This document shows positions 27,227-36,038 of a stretch of 45,817 bases of DNA, piece after piece. Within the stretch, counting starts at the first letter, position 1. The number at the start of each line of letters is the position of its first letter. Origin of the DNA: Candidatus Aquitaenariimonas noxiae (lineage in GTDB: Bacteria > Omnitrophota > Gorgyraeia > Aquitaenariimonadales > Aquitaenariimonadaceae). Below the pieces are notes generated by a model. The model was not told the origin of the DNA and ran no database searches. It saw nothing but the letters and a program-made list of their open reading frames with translations. The stretch covers positions 1 through 45,817 of the forward strand of contig PEWV01000022.1 in the NCBI GenBank assembly GCA_002780005.1. Direction: 5' to 3'. Both the position numbers and the translations under genes were made by a program.

Positions 27227-28951
27227 TTGAACAACATCAAATCAAAATCTCCAAAAATATTAAGCGATATTGAAATAGCGCAGGCAGCCAAAATGAAGCC
27301 AATAGTCGAAATCGCCGAAACATTAGGCATCAAGGAAGGTGATTTGGAATTTTACGGTAAATACAAGGCTAAAGTCTCGCTGGACGTGCTGGCGCGCAAT
27401 AAATCCAAGAAAGACGGAAAATATATAGACGTTACTGCTATTACCCCTACGCCGCTTGGCGAAGGAAAAACCGTTACGACGATAGGTCTTTCCATGGCGC
27501 TTAACAAGATCGGCAAAAAGACAACAGTATGCATCAGGCAGCCGTCGCTCGGCCCGGTATTCGGCATAAAAGGAGGGGCAGCAGGCGGCGGTTATTCTCA
27601 GGTAGTCCCTATGGAAGATTTCAATTTGCATCTTACAGGGGATGTTCATGCAGTCGGGCTCGCGCACAATCTGGCAGCCGCATTTTTGGACAATTCTATT
27701 TATAAGAAAAACCCGCTTAACATAGACCCGCGGTCCATTGAGTGGAGGCGGGTTGTGGATATAAGCGATCGGTATTTGCGTAATATAATAGTCGGACTGG
27801 GCACTAAAGACGACGGCCTGCCGCGGCAGAGCGGATTCGACATTACAGTTTCAAGTGAGGTAATGGCCATTCTTGCTTTAACGACCGACTTGAAAGACCT
27901 AAGAAAGAGGGTCGGGAAGATTGTGCTCGCTACGACATATGACGGAAAACCTGTCACTACGGAAGATATTAAGGTTGCCGGCGCGATGGCGGTTCTTTTG
28001 AAAGACGCTATTAAGCCGAACCTGATGCAGACGCTGGAGAACACTCCTTGTTTAGTTCACGCCGGGCCTTTTGCTAACATTGCCCACGGGAATAGCTCGA
28101 TTCTGGCGGATAAGATAGCGCTTAAACTCAGCGAGTATGTAGTGACAGAAAGCGGTTTCGGCGCGGATTGCGGCGCTGAAAAATTCTTCGATATAAAATG
28201 CCGCTACAGCGGATTAAAGCCTAATGCGGCCGTTATGGTTTGTTCTATAAGGGCGTTAAAGATGCATAGCGGCGACTTTACGGTAATAGCCGGGAAGCCT
28301 TTAAGCAAGGGACTGGTGACCGAAAATATAGATGCCGTAGAGAGGGGATGCGCGAACCTGGAAAAGCATATCGAGAATATTAAAACTTTTGGTATCCCTG
28401 TCGTAGTTGCGATAAATAAATTTACTACCGATACGGATAAGGAAATAGAGGCTGTTAGGAAAAGGGCACTGCGCTCAGGCGCGGATGACGCCTTGGTGAG
28501 CGAGGTGTGGGCAAGAGGCGGCGCCGGAGGGGCCGACCTGGCAAAAGCTGTAGTGAAGGCCGCAGAAAAGCCAAGCAACTTCGGATACCTTTATTCTCTC
28601 GATATGCCGATTAAAGCAAAGATAGAAAAAATAGCCTGCGAAATATACGGGGCTGCTAAAGTTGAATATTCGCCCATAGCAGAGCAGAAAATCAAGCGGT
28701 ACGAGAAATGGGGCTACGGGAATCTACCTATCTGCATGGCAAAGACCCATTTATCGTTGTCGCACGACCCCGCATTAAAAGGCAGGCCGACCGGTTTTAC
28801 TTTACCCATAAGGGATATGCGCGCATCCATAGGTGCTGGTTTCTTGTATCCTTTATGCGGCGAGATGCGCACAATGCCAGGCTTGCCGTCTCATCCCGCA
28901 GGCGAAGTGGTCGATATTGATGATGAAGGAAAAGTGTTGGGGCTATTTTAA
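27227..28951 (+). CDS. fhs: Formate-tetrahydrofolate ligase
   Basis: Activates formate with ATP to 10-formyl-THF, the first folate step of the methyl branch. I choose the TTG at 27227 (574 residues, close to the usual 555-560). It has GGAGGG six bases upstream, whereas the ATG at 27155 lies ahead of the promoter and could not be on its transcript. The P-loop is TPLGEGKTVTT near residues 75-85. IRQPSLGPVFGIKGGAAGGG and the C-terminal MRTMPGLPSHPAG are diagnostic. First gene of the island. Confidence 0.95.
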   Translation: MNNIKSKSPKILSDIEIAQAAKMKPIVEIAETLGIKEGDLEFYGKYKAKVSLDVLARNKSKKDGKYIDVTAITPTPLGEGKTVTTIGLSMALNKIGKKTTVCIRQPSLGPVFGIKGGAAGGGYSQVVPMEDFNLHLTGDVHAVGLAHNLAAAFLDNSIYKKNPLNIDPRSIEWRRVVDISDRYLRNIIVGLGTKDDGLPRQSGFDITVSSEVMAILALTTDLKDLRKRVGKIVLATTYDGKPVTTEDIKVAGAMAVLLKDAIKPNLMQTLENTPCLVHAGPFANIAHGNSSILADKIALKLSEYVVTESGFGADCGAEKFFDIKCRYSGLKPNAAVMVCSIRALKMHSGDFTVIAGKPLSKGLVTENIDAVERGCANLEKHIENIKTFGIPVVVAINKFTTDTDKEIEAVRKRALRSGADDALVSEVWARGGAGGADLAKAVVKAAEKPSNFGYLYSLDMPIKAKIEKIACEIYGAAKVEYSPIAEQKIKRYEKWGYGNLPICMAKTHLSLSHDPALKGRPTGFTLPIRDMRASIGAGFLYPLCGEMRTMPGLPSHPAGEVVDIDDEGKVLGLF

Positions 28952-28955
28952 ATAA

Positions 28956-29021
28956 AGTTTACAGTTAACAGTGTAGAGTGGCGATGCTGTAAACAGTAAA
29001 CTGTACACTGTACACTATAGG
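28956..29021. repeat. 7-bp inverted arrays between fhs and fchA
   Basis: Left arm heptamers AGTTTAC, AGTTAAC, AGTGTAG (28956-28976). Right arm heptamers CTGTAAA, CAGTAAA, CTGTACA, CTGTACA, CTATAGG (28987-29021). The right arm carries reverse-complement versions of the left units, so the arms can pair. The left arm is in register with the fhs stop TAA at 28949. The unit sequence is unrelated to TAGGG. Confidence 0.8.
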
Positions 29022-29032
29022 AAGGTATGCGA

Positions 29033-29644
29033 ATGCAATACATTAAACAGTCACTAGAAAAATACATAGAAGACCTTGGCGCAAGGCTTCCTGCGCCGGG
29101 CGGAGGGAGCGCGAGCGCGGCTTGCGGTTCATTAGGGGTGGCGCTCGTATTGATGGTTTCGAATTTTACCCTTGGCAATGAAAAATACGCCGCTTACGAA
29201 AAAGAAATAAAAAAGATCATCGCCGAAGCCGAGAAATTGAAGAAGAAATTATTAAAATTTATAGATGAAGATGTGGAGGCTTACAAAAAACTCTCAGCTG
29301 TTTACAAACTTCCAAAGGAAGAAAGAGATTCCACTTTAGAAGCCGCTTCGAAAGAGGCGCTCGCTGTGCCGCTCGACATATGCCGCGCGGCACATGAAGC
29401 GATGCAGCTTGTAAAGTCGCTGCTTGAAAAAGGCAACAGGAATCTCATAAGCGATGTCGGCATCGCCGCGAGCATGATTTATAGCGCGTTCGAATCCGCA
29501 AAAATGAATGTGGATATAAACTTGAAACAGATAAGAGATGAAGAATTTGTTAATAAGATCGATAAAGAGATCATGGATATGGGCGGCGAGGTTAAAAGAT
29601 CATCGAGCTTGGTCATAAAAGAGGTTTGTGATAGGTTGAAATAA
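29033..29644 (+). CDS. fchA: Methenyl-THF cyclohydrolase, formiminotransferase-cyclodeaminase family
   Basis: A 203-residue all-helical FTCD_C protein. In acetogens FchA interconverts 10-formyl-THF and 5,10-methenyl-THF. The N-terminus has the family motif LPAPGGGSASAACGSLGVAL. I prefer the ATG at 29033, seven bases after GGAAGG (29020-29025), over 29027, which is too close. It sits between fhs and folD. Its presence fits the loss of the cyclohydrolase lysine in the neighbouring FolD. Confidence 0.9.
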   Translation: MQYIKQSLEKYIEDLGARLPAPGGGSASAACGSLGVALVLMVSNFTLGNEKYAAYEKEIKKIIAEAEKLKKKLLKFIDEDVEAYKKLSAVYKLPKEERDSTLEAASKEALAVPLDICRAAHEAMQLVKSLLEKGNRNLISDVGIAASMIYSAFESAKMNVDINLKQIRDEEFVNKIDKEIMDMGGEVKRSSSLVIKEVCDRLK

Positions 29645-29654
29645 GGGGGTAGCA

Positions 29655-30509
29655 ATGGCAGCTATATTATTGGAAGGAAAAGTTCTCGCTTCAGCGATCA
29701 AGGAGAGGCTGGCAAAAGATGTAGAGGGATTAAAGAAAAAAGGAAAAACCCCCAAGTTGGTTGCTATTCAGGTGGGTGAAAACGCAGCATCAGCCGTTTA
29801 TTTGAAGTCCCAGTCGAAGAACGCCGAGGCCCTGGGAATAGAATATGAACTTATAACTATGGATAGCGAAACCAAAGAGGATGAGCTTATAAAAAAAATA
29901 GTCAGTTTAAATAATGACTCGCGGGTAAACGGTATCATATTGCAATTGCCCGTACCTGAACATATAAATGCGAGACGTGTAATATGCCATATAAATCCAG
30001 CGAAAGACGCAGAGGGCATGCATCCCGAGAATTTAGGCAGACTCGTTTTAGCAGAGGCAAAGGTAGCCCCATGCACGCCGCTCGCGGTAATGGAGCTTAT
30101 AAAATCCACAAATGTTAATTTATACGGCAAAGAGGTAGTGGTGGTGGGCCATTCCGAAATCGTAGGCAAGCCGTTAAGCTTATTGCTGCTTAAGGAATTT
30201 GCCACGACTACGGTCTGCCATATCGGGACAGGCCAGAGGGGAACGCTGCCGGACCATGTGAAAAGGGCCGAGATCCTCATTGTTGCCGTAGGAAAAGCTT
30301 CTCTCATCAAGGGCGAATGGATAAAAGATGGTGCGATCGTTATAGATGTCGGCGTAAATAAAATCGGAGATAAAATAGTAGGCGATGTTGAGTTCGAAAC
30401 GGCTAAAGAAAAAGCTTCGTTCATAACTCCTGTTCCCGGAGGAGTTGGCCCCCTTACAGTTACGATGCTTATGCGGAATCTGGTCGAGGCGGCCAAATTA
30501 CAAGAATGA
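29655..30509 (+). CDS. folD: Methylene-THF dehydrogenase, FolD with altered cyclohydrolase site
   Basis: A 284-residue FolD, full length, with GPLTVTMLMRN and VTP-type PGGVGP near the C-terminus and a Rossmann segment VVVGHSEIVGKPLS. Aligned by eye to E. coli FolD, Tyr50 and Gln98 are kept (Tyr49, Gln97). However, catalytic Lys54 is Gln53 (in YLKSQSK) and Asp121 is Glu120 (in KDAEGMHP). In human MTHFD1, replacing the equivalent Lys56 abolishes cyclohydrolase while dehydrogenase remains. I infer a dehydrogenase-only enzyme working with FchA. Cofactor preference (NAD or NADP) cannot be read safely. An AAGGGGG ribosome site precedes the ATG. Confidence 0.92.
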   Translation: MAAILLEGKVLASAIKERLAKDVEGLKKKGKTPKLVAIQVGENAASAVYLKSQSKNAEALGIEYELITMDSETKEDELIKKIVSLNNDSRVNGIILQLPVPEHINARRVICHINPAKDAEGMHPENLGRLVLAEAKVAPCTPLAVMELIKSTNVNLYGKEVVVVGHSEIVGKPLSLLLLKEFATTTVCHIGTGQRGTLPDHVKRAEILIVAVGKASLIKGEWIKDGAIVIDVGVNKIGDKIVGDVEFETAKEKASFITPVPGGVGPLTVTMLMRNLVEAAKLQE

Positions 30510-30534
30510 TTACAGTGATAACAAATATATTAAT

Positions 30535-31410
30535 ATGAGTCTGTTAAAAGAAAAATTAAATTCCGGTAAATTCGCCATTACAGGTGAGATAGCTCCACCA
30601 AAAGGCACCGATGTAAAAGAGATACTAGAGGATGCAGAACGCATGAAGAACAGAGTAGATGCTGTAAATGTTACTGATATACAAAGCTCTGTGATGCGGG
30701 CAGGTTCTCTTGTGTTATGCCATCTTTTAAAACAGAAAGGCATAGAGCCTGTATATCAAGTTACTTGCAGGGATAGAAATAGGCTTGCCCTTCAGTCAGA
30801 TATTCTCTCTGCAGCTATACTGGGCATTGAGAACGTGCTGATTTTAACCGGCGACCATCAGGGGTTGGGCGACCATCCGCAAGCCAAAGGCGTGTTTGAT
30901 TTGGATTCCGTGACCCTTTTGGAAGTCGTAAAAACATTGCAAAGCGGCAAAGACATGGTGGGAAACGAGCTTAAAGGAAAGCCCAGCTTTTGCGTTGGCG
31001 CAGTAGTGAACCCTGGTGCAGACCCGCTCGAGCCCGAGATAATAAAGATGGAAAAAAAGATAAAAGCAGGCGCAGAGTTCTTTCAGACCCAGGCCGTATA
31101 CGACCCTGCGCTTTTTGAAAGATTCATGAATGCCGCCAAGCATCTCAATGCAAAGATTCTGGTGGGTATCGTGCTTTTAAAGTCGGCCGGCATGGCGAAA
31201 TACATGAATGAAAATGTCGCTGGCGTTTTTGTGCCAGATGAACTTATAAAGGAAATACAATCGGCAAGCAAAGAGGATAGGCCCAAGAAGAGTGTGGAAA
31301 TAGCAGCCCGTCTTATAAAAGAGATGCGGGGCATGTGTCAGGGCGTGCATTTGATGCCACTTGGTTGGGATAAGCTTGTGCCCGGAGTTTTGGACCAGGC
31401 GGGACTGTAA
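30535..31410 (+). CDS. metF: Methylenetetrahydrofolate reductase
   Basis: Reduces methylene-THF to methyl-THF, the last folate step of the methyl branch. I choose the ATG at 30535 (291 residues, the MetF norm); the longer frame back to 30445 lies within folD. ITGEIAPPKGTD is the N-terminal barrel strand and LTGDHQGLGDHP the flavin-binding loop. No clear ribosome site is seen. No MetV zinc partner and no RnfC-like or Hdr-like subunit is adjacent, so the electron donor is unclear. Confidence 0.9.
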   Translation: MSLLKEKLNSGKFAITGEIAPPKGTDVKEILEDAERMKNRVDAVNVTDIQSSVMRAGSLVLCHLLKQKGIEPVYQVTCRDRNRLALQSDILSAAILGIENVLILTGDHQGLGDHPQAKGVFDLDSVTLLEVVKTLQSGKDMVGNELKGKPSFCVGAVVNPGADPLEPEIIKMEKKIKAGAEFFQTQAVYDPALFERFMNAAKHLNAKILVGIVLLKSAGMAKYMNENVAGVFVPDELIKEIQSASKEDRPKKSVEIAARLIKEMRGMCQGVHLMPLGWDKLVPGVLDQAGL

Positions 31411-31414
31411 AATA

Positions 31415-32194
31415 ATGAGAATCGCATTTACTGGTAAAGGCGGGGTAGGAAAGACGACGTTGGCCGCTTTATTTATTCGCTCTTTGGCGAACGATAATAG
31501 GCGGGTTTTAGCCGTAGATTGCGACCCAGATTCTAATCTTGCCGCAGCGTTGGGTTTTCCTGATGGCGCGAAGATTAAGCCCATATCAATGATGAAGGAT
31601 CTTATACATGAGCGGATGGAGATGAAAAAAGGAGAGCCGCCTATTTTTTACAAATTAAATCCGAACATCGATGATATTCCGAAAAAGTTTGTCAAAAGAA
31701 AGAATTCCATAGACCTTATTAACATGGGAACGGTTGAAAAGGGCGGAAGCGGCTGCGTTTGCCCTGAGAGCACGTTTATGAGGAATCTCCTTTCGGAAAT
31801 TGTATTAAGCGAAGGCGAAGACATCGTTCTGGATATGGACCCTGGGATTGAGCATCTCGGGAGGCGTACCGCAAAATCAGTGGATGGGTTTATTACGGTC
31901 GTCGAGCCGAGCATCAACAGCGTCGAGACAGCAAAAAAGATTAAGAAATTAGCCGGCGATATAGGTGTGAAGAGCGCCTATGTTATCGGTAATAAGATAA
32001 AGGACGCGAAGGATAAGAAATTTATAGAATCTAATTTCCAGAAAGAAGAAATTTTGGGAATGATTCCGCATAGCGAGAATATTTCGGATTTAGACAAGAA
32101 AAGCAATCGTGCCCTAAACGATAAAAGGATTATCGACGAAGTGGACAGGATAAAGAATATTTTATTTAAGGAGGAAAAGTATGCCGGAAAATAG
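31415..32194 (+). CDS. cooC: CO dehydrogenase nickel-insertion ATPase CooC
   Basis: A MinD-type ATPase that matures the nickel-iron C-cluster of CODH. The start at 31415 gives 259 residues and puts the deviant Walker A GKGGVGKTT at residues 7-15; upstream frame to 31361 lies inside metF. The CxC metal motif is in GSGCVCPES at about residue 110. VLDMDPGIEHLGRR is the switch region. The end overlaps cooS by 14 bases, consistent with dedicated maturation of that enzyme. Confidence 0.93.
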   Translation: MRIAFTGKGGVGKTTLAALFIRSLANDNRRVLAVDCDPDSNLAAALGFPDGAKIKPISMMKDLIHERMEMKKGEPPIFYKLNPNIDDIPKKFVKRKNSIDLINMGTVEKGGSGCVCPESTFMRNLLSEIVLSEGEDIVLDMDPGIEHLGRRTAKSVDGFITVVEPSINSVETAKKIKKLAGDIGVKSAYVIGNKIKDAKDKKFIESNFQKEEILGMIPHSENISDLDKKSNRALNDKRIIDEVDRIKNILFKEEKYAGK

Positions 32195-34121
32195 GTCTAT
32201 AGACCCAGCATCTGTAGATGCCTTGAAGAAGGCTAAGGCGGAAAATATCGAGACCGTATGGGACAGGTATGATGCGATGCAGCCGCAATGCGGTTTTGGC
32301 GAACTCGGAATATGTTGCAGGATTTGCAATATGGGGCCGTGCAGGATCGACCCATTTGGCGAAGGCCCTCAGGAAGGCGTGTGCGGCGCAAACGCGGATA
32401 CCATAGTGGCGAGGAATTTGGCTCGAATGATAGCGGCAGGTGCGGCAGCCCACTCTGACCACGGAAGAGACGTCGCCAATACGTTGATTCTTGCAGCAGA
32501 AGGCAAGACCGATGCCTACAAGGTAAAGGATATCCAAAAATTGCGTCGGATTGCAGAAGAATACGGAATCAATACCTCAGGCAAAGACGATTCAAAGATA
32601 GCCCTTGAGGTTGGGAAGGCAGCCCTCGTTGAGTTCGGCCAGCAAGAGGGCGAGTTGAAATTCGCAAAAAGGGCCCCGCAGAAAAGACAGGAATTGTGGC
32701 GAAAACTCGGAATCATGCCCCGAGGCATCGACAGGGAGATAGTCGAAATGATGCATAGGACAACCATGGGCGTTGATAATGACTATAAAAATATTATTGG
32801 GCAAGGCATGAGGACCTCGTTGACGGATGGATGGGGCGGCTCGATGATAGCCACAGAATTGCAGGATATATTATTTGGCTCGCCGAAACCGATTCGAGCT
32901 AATGTTAACATGGGAAATCTAAGGGAAGACGAAGTAAATATAATCGTCCATGGCCATGAACCGACTCTTTCAGATGTCGTGGTTGCGGCAAGCCGCGACC
33001 CGGAGCTCCTGGAGCTGGCAAAAAAATATGGCGCCAAAGGAATAAATCTCGGCGGAATATGCTGCACGGCGAGCGAAATACTCATGAGGCACGGCATTCC
33101 GGTTACAGGCAATTTTCTACAGCAGGAATTGGCTGTGATTACGGGCGCTGTGGATTTAATGATGGTGGACGTTCAATGTATTATGCCGTCGCTCAGCAAT
33201 ATAACAAAGTGCTACCATACAAAATTGGTCACCACGTCTCCGAAATGCAAGATTCCTAATGTAACCCATGTTGAATTTCACGAGGAAAAAGCGTATGAAA
33301 CCGCAAAGGAAATCCTACGGATGGGTATAGAGAATTTCAAAAATAGAAAAAAGAACGCGATACAGATTCCGTCCAACACAAAAGGTTTTATAGCTGGGTT
33401 TACAGCCGAGACCGCGTTTAATATCTTAGGCGGCAGGTATCGCTCAACCTATAGGCCTCTCAATGACGCTATCATAAGCGGGAGACTTAGGGGGGCAGCC
33501 GGCGTTGTGGGTTGCTGCAATCCGAATATAAAGCACGATTGGGCGCATCTGACCATGATAAAGGAACTCATAAAGAACGACGTGCTTGTTGTGACGACAG
33601 GGTGCAGTGCAATTGCGGCCGCAAAGGTAGGGTTGCTTGACCCTGAGGAGGGAAAACGGTTTGCCGGTAGAGGTCTACAGGAAATATGCGAGGCCGTGGG
33701 CATACCGCCAGTTTTACATTTAGGATCCTGTGTTGATAACTCGAGAATTTTGATAGTGCTCTCCAATGTCGTTAAAGAAGGAGGCCTTGGAGACGATTTG
33801 AGCGATCTGCCGGTTGCGGGTGCGGCGCCTGAATGGATGAGCGAAAAGGCAGTGGCTATCGGTTTCTATGTTGTTGCGAGCGGTGTCTTTACTATTTTCG
33901 GGACACCTCAGCCCGTACTTGGAAGCAAGAATGTGACAAGGTACTTATGCGACGATCTCGAAAAAATAGTCGGCGGAAAATATGCGTTTGAGGCAGACCC
34001 GGTAAAAGCAGCTCGGCTTATGATTGAACATATGAACAAGAAGCGCGCGGCGCTTAAGCTAGCCCCGGTAATGTATGAGGAAGGAAGCTTGAAAAAAGAA
34101 AAAGTGGCTATAAGCGCTTAG
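32181..34121 (+). CDS. cooS: Anaerobic carbon-monoxide dehydrogenase catalytic subunit
   Basis: A 646-residue Ni-Fe CODH. It reduces CO2 to CO for acetyl-CoA synthesis or oxidises CO. N-terminal cysteines 37 and 45 fit the D-cluster and 46, 49, 54 and 68 the B-cluster, with the same spacing as Carboxydothermus CODH-II. C-cluster ligands are all present by motif: IIVHGHEP, GGICCTAS, VDVQCIMPS, VVGCCNPN, VTTGCSAIA and HLGSCVDN. It fills the place of AcsA, which is otherwise missing. An AAGGAGG site precedes the ATG. Confidence 0.96.
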   Translation: MPENRSIDPASVDALKKAKAENIETVWDRYDAMQPQCGFGELGICCRICNMGPCRIDPFGEGPQEGVCGANADTIVARNLARMIAAGAAAHSDHGRDVANTLILAAEGKTDAYKVKDIQKLRRIAEEYGINTSGKDDSKIALEVGKAALVEFGQQEGELKFAKRAPQKRQELWRKLGIMPRGIDREIVEMMHRTTMGVDNDYKNIIGQGMRTSLTDGWGGSMIATELQDILFGSPKPIRANVNMGNLREDEVNIIVHGHEPTLSDVVVAASRDPELLELAKKYGAKGINLGGICCTASEILMRHGIPVTGNFLQQELAVITGAVDLMMVDVQCIMPSLSNITKCYHTKLVTTSPKCKIPNVTHVEFHEEKAYETAKEILRMGIENFKNRKKNAIQIPSNTKGFIAGFTAETAFNILGGRYRSTYRPLNDAIISGRLRGAAGVVGCCNPNIKHDWAHLTMIKELIKNDVLVVTTGCSAIAAAKVGLLDPEEGKRFAGRGLQEICEAVGIPPVLHLGSCVDNSRILIVLSNVVKEGGLGDDLSDLPVAGAAPEWMSEKAVAIGFYVVASGVFTIFGTPQPVLGSKNVTRYLCDDLEKIVGGKYAFEADPVKAARLMIEHMNKKRAALKLAPVMYEEGSLKKEKVAISA

Positions 34122-34130
34122 GAGGCAAAC

Positions 34131-34664
34131 TTGACAGACAAAAAACAGAAAAAGGGCGTTAAAATATTCTGCGACATAACTAAGTGCTTAGGCTGTAAGG
34201 CATGCGAACTCGCGTGTGCCGTCGAGCATTCAAAAGCGAAAGAGCTCGCGCTCTCTATCAAAGAGAAACCAACCCCTAAAAAGAGAAGGAAGGTTTCAGG
34301 GGTTGAGGACAAAATAATGTCTTTTGGTTGCCAGCACTGTGAAGAAGCACCTTGCGTAGCGGCGTGCATGAGTAGCGCGATGTACAAGGACCCTGTAACA
34401 GGCGAGACAAAACACGACAAGGACAAGTGCGTAGGCTGTTGGATGTGCATTATGGTTTGTCCTTTCAGCGCAATTATACAGGACGTGACCGATAAGGTAG
34501 CAATGAAATGCGACCTTTGCCCCGACAACGAAGACTATGCCTGCGTTGCTGCATGCCCGACTAATGCGCTATTCTCGGGAACCCCTGAAGAATTTAAAAG
34601 GAGAGTAGAGGAAAAATCTTCTCCCGCGGCTCTTAAAAGAACTAAAATAAAAAGTGGAGTATAG
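34131..34664 (+). CDS. CooF-like ferredoxin with four [4Fe-4S] motifs
   Basis: A 177-residue electron-transfer protein starting at TTG (34131) with GGAGG at 34121-34125. Four cysteine clusters are visible: CLGCKACELAC, CQHCEEAPCVAAC, CVGCWMCIMVC and CDLCPDNEDYACVAAC. This is the DMSO-reductase-B / CooF type pattern. Lying directly after cooS and before a flavoprotein, it probably takes electrons from the CODH D- or B-cluster. It could equally deliver electrons for CO2 reduction. Confidence 0.9.
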   Translation: MTDKKQKKGVKIFCDITKCLGCKACELACAVEHSKAKELALSIKEKPTPKKRRKVSGVEDKIMSFGCQHCEEAPCVAACMSSAMYKDPVTGETKHDKDKCVGCWMCIMVCPFSAIIQDVTDKVAMKCDLCPDNEDYACVAACPTNALFSGTPEEFKRRVEEKSSPAALKRTKIKSGV

Positions 34665-34665
34665 C

Positions 34666-35952
34666 ATGCGATATTGTATTATAGGCGGAAGCGCAGCAGG
34701 CACGAGCGCCTGTGAAATGATAAGGGGGATAGATAAAAAAGCCGATATCACCTTAATAACTGATGAAAAATTCGCTCTGTATTCGCGGTGTCTTTTATCA
34801 TACCTACTCGCCGGCTCTATCAATGAGGATAAATTAAAATTTAAAGAAAAGGATTTTTTTGAAAGGAATAAAATAGAAGCGCTATTGGGTGTGCGTGTAG
34901 AAAAAATAGATTCCAAAAAAAGAGAGCTAGGGCTTTCGAATAAGAAAAAGGTAACGTTTGACAGGCTTCTTATTGCCACAGGCGCCCGCCCCAAAGAGAT
35001 GGGCATTCCCGGCGAAGACAAAAAAGGCGTTTTCGCGTTGCGGACCATAGAAGACGCCAGAGGCATATTGAATCGCTCCAATAAAGGTGTCAAGCGCGTA
35101 GCTATTCTCGGCGGCGGCCTCATTGGCATGAGAGACGCGTACGCCTTGGGCCATAAAGGGTTTGACATAAAGGTTATAGTGAAATCAGGCCAGATATTAT
35201 CTCAGATGATGGAGAAGGAAGGGGCAGAAATAATAGAAGCCCATATAAAGAAATTCGGGGTAGATGTCATGAAAGGGCTTGCCGCAACCGAAATATTGGG
35301 CAAGGACGAAGTTAGCGGAATAATTTTGGATAACGGCAACAAATTAGATTGTGAATTGGTAATTGTGGGGAAGGGTGTAGCGCCTAATATAGAATTGGCA
35401 AAAGACATAGGCCTAGCTACGAAGGAAGGGATTATAGCCGATGATTATTTAGCCGCGTCACAGGACGGCATATGGACAGCGGGCGATGTCTGCGAGGCAA
35501 AAGACCTTGTCACCGGAGAAAAAACAGTTAATGCCTTGTGGCCATGCGCGGTTGAGCAGGGAAGGGTCGCCGCCCTCAACATGGCAGGCAAAAAAACAAA
35601 ATACGAAGGCTCGCAAAGCATGAATTCGCTCGACCTATTCGGGCTTTCCACCATTTCTATCGGTGTCACAAAGCCAAAGGGCGCGGGCTATGAAATACTT
35701 ACGTCAAAAACCGAAAACTCCTACAAAAGACTTGTCATAAAGGGCGATATTTTATGGGGCATGACACTCGTGGGTAAAGTCGAAAACGCAGGCGTTTACG
35801 GTATTCTTATAAGGAATAAGATAAATATCAGCGATTATAAAAAGATTCTTTTAAGAGACGATTTTAATTACGCAAAGATCCTTCCTTTGATTAAAAAGGA
35901 AGCTCAGAAGTTTTGCAAGCCCGAATTTCAGGATATATTATTGACTTATTAG
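34666..35952 (+). CDS. FAD/NAD(P)-dependent oxidoreductase (FNOR of a CODH module)
   Basis: A pyridine-nucleotide disulfide-oxidoreductase fold protein of 428 residues from the ATG at 34666, with GGAG six bases upstream; a GTG at 34654 is the alternative. FAD-binding CIIGGSAAGTSA is at the N-terminus, NAD-binding ILGGGLIGMRDAYALG in the middle, and WTAGDVCEA near residue 275. CooS-CooF-flavoprotein modules are known in CO-oxidising bacteria, where they are thought to link CO to NAD(P)H. That role is inferred from order. Confidence 0.88.
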   Translation: MRYCIIGGSAAGTSACEMIRGIDKKADITLITDEKFALYSRCLLSYLLAGSINEDKLKFKEKDFFERNKIEALLGVRVEKIDSKKRELGLSNKKKVTFDRLLIATGARPKEMGIPGEDKKGVFALRTIEDARGILNRSNKGVKRVAILGGGLIGMRDAYALGHKGFDIKVIVKSGQILSQMMEKEGAEIIEAHIKKFGVDVMKGLAATEILGKDEVSGIILDNGNKLDCELVIVGKGVAPNIELAKDIGLATKEGIIADDYLAASQDGIWTAGDVCEAKDLVTGEKTVNALWPCAVEQGRVAALNMAGKKTKYEGSQSMNSLDLFGLSTISIGVTKPKGAGYEILTSKTENSYKRLVIKGDILWGMTLVGKVENAGVYGILIRNKINISDYKKILLRDDFNYAKILPLIKKEAQKFCKPEFQDILLTY

Positions 35953-36038
35953 AGCTTCATAAGATTATGATTTCAATGATGAAAAAGCATAACCATAAGC
36001 GAATTACTGTAACCTATAATAAATAGGAGGACACGGGA

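Noticed and set aside
36015-36020. TATAAT before acsB as a promoter -10
   Set aside because: No -35 at the right distance, and transcription would start inside the ribosome site.
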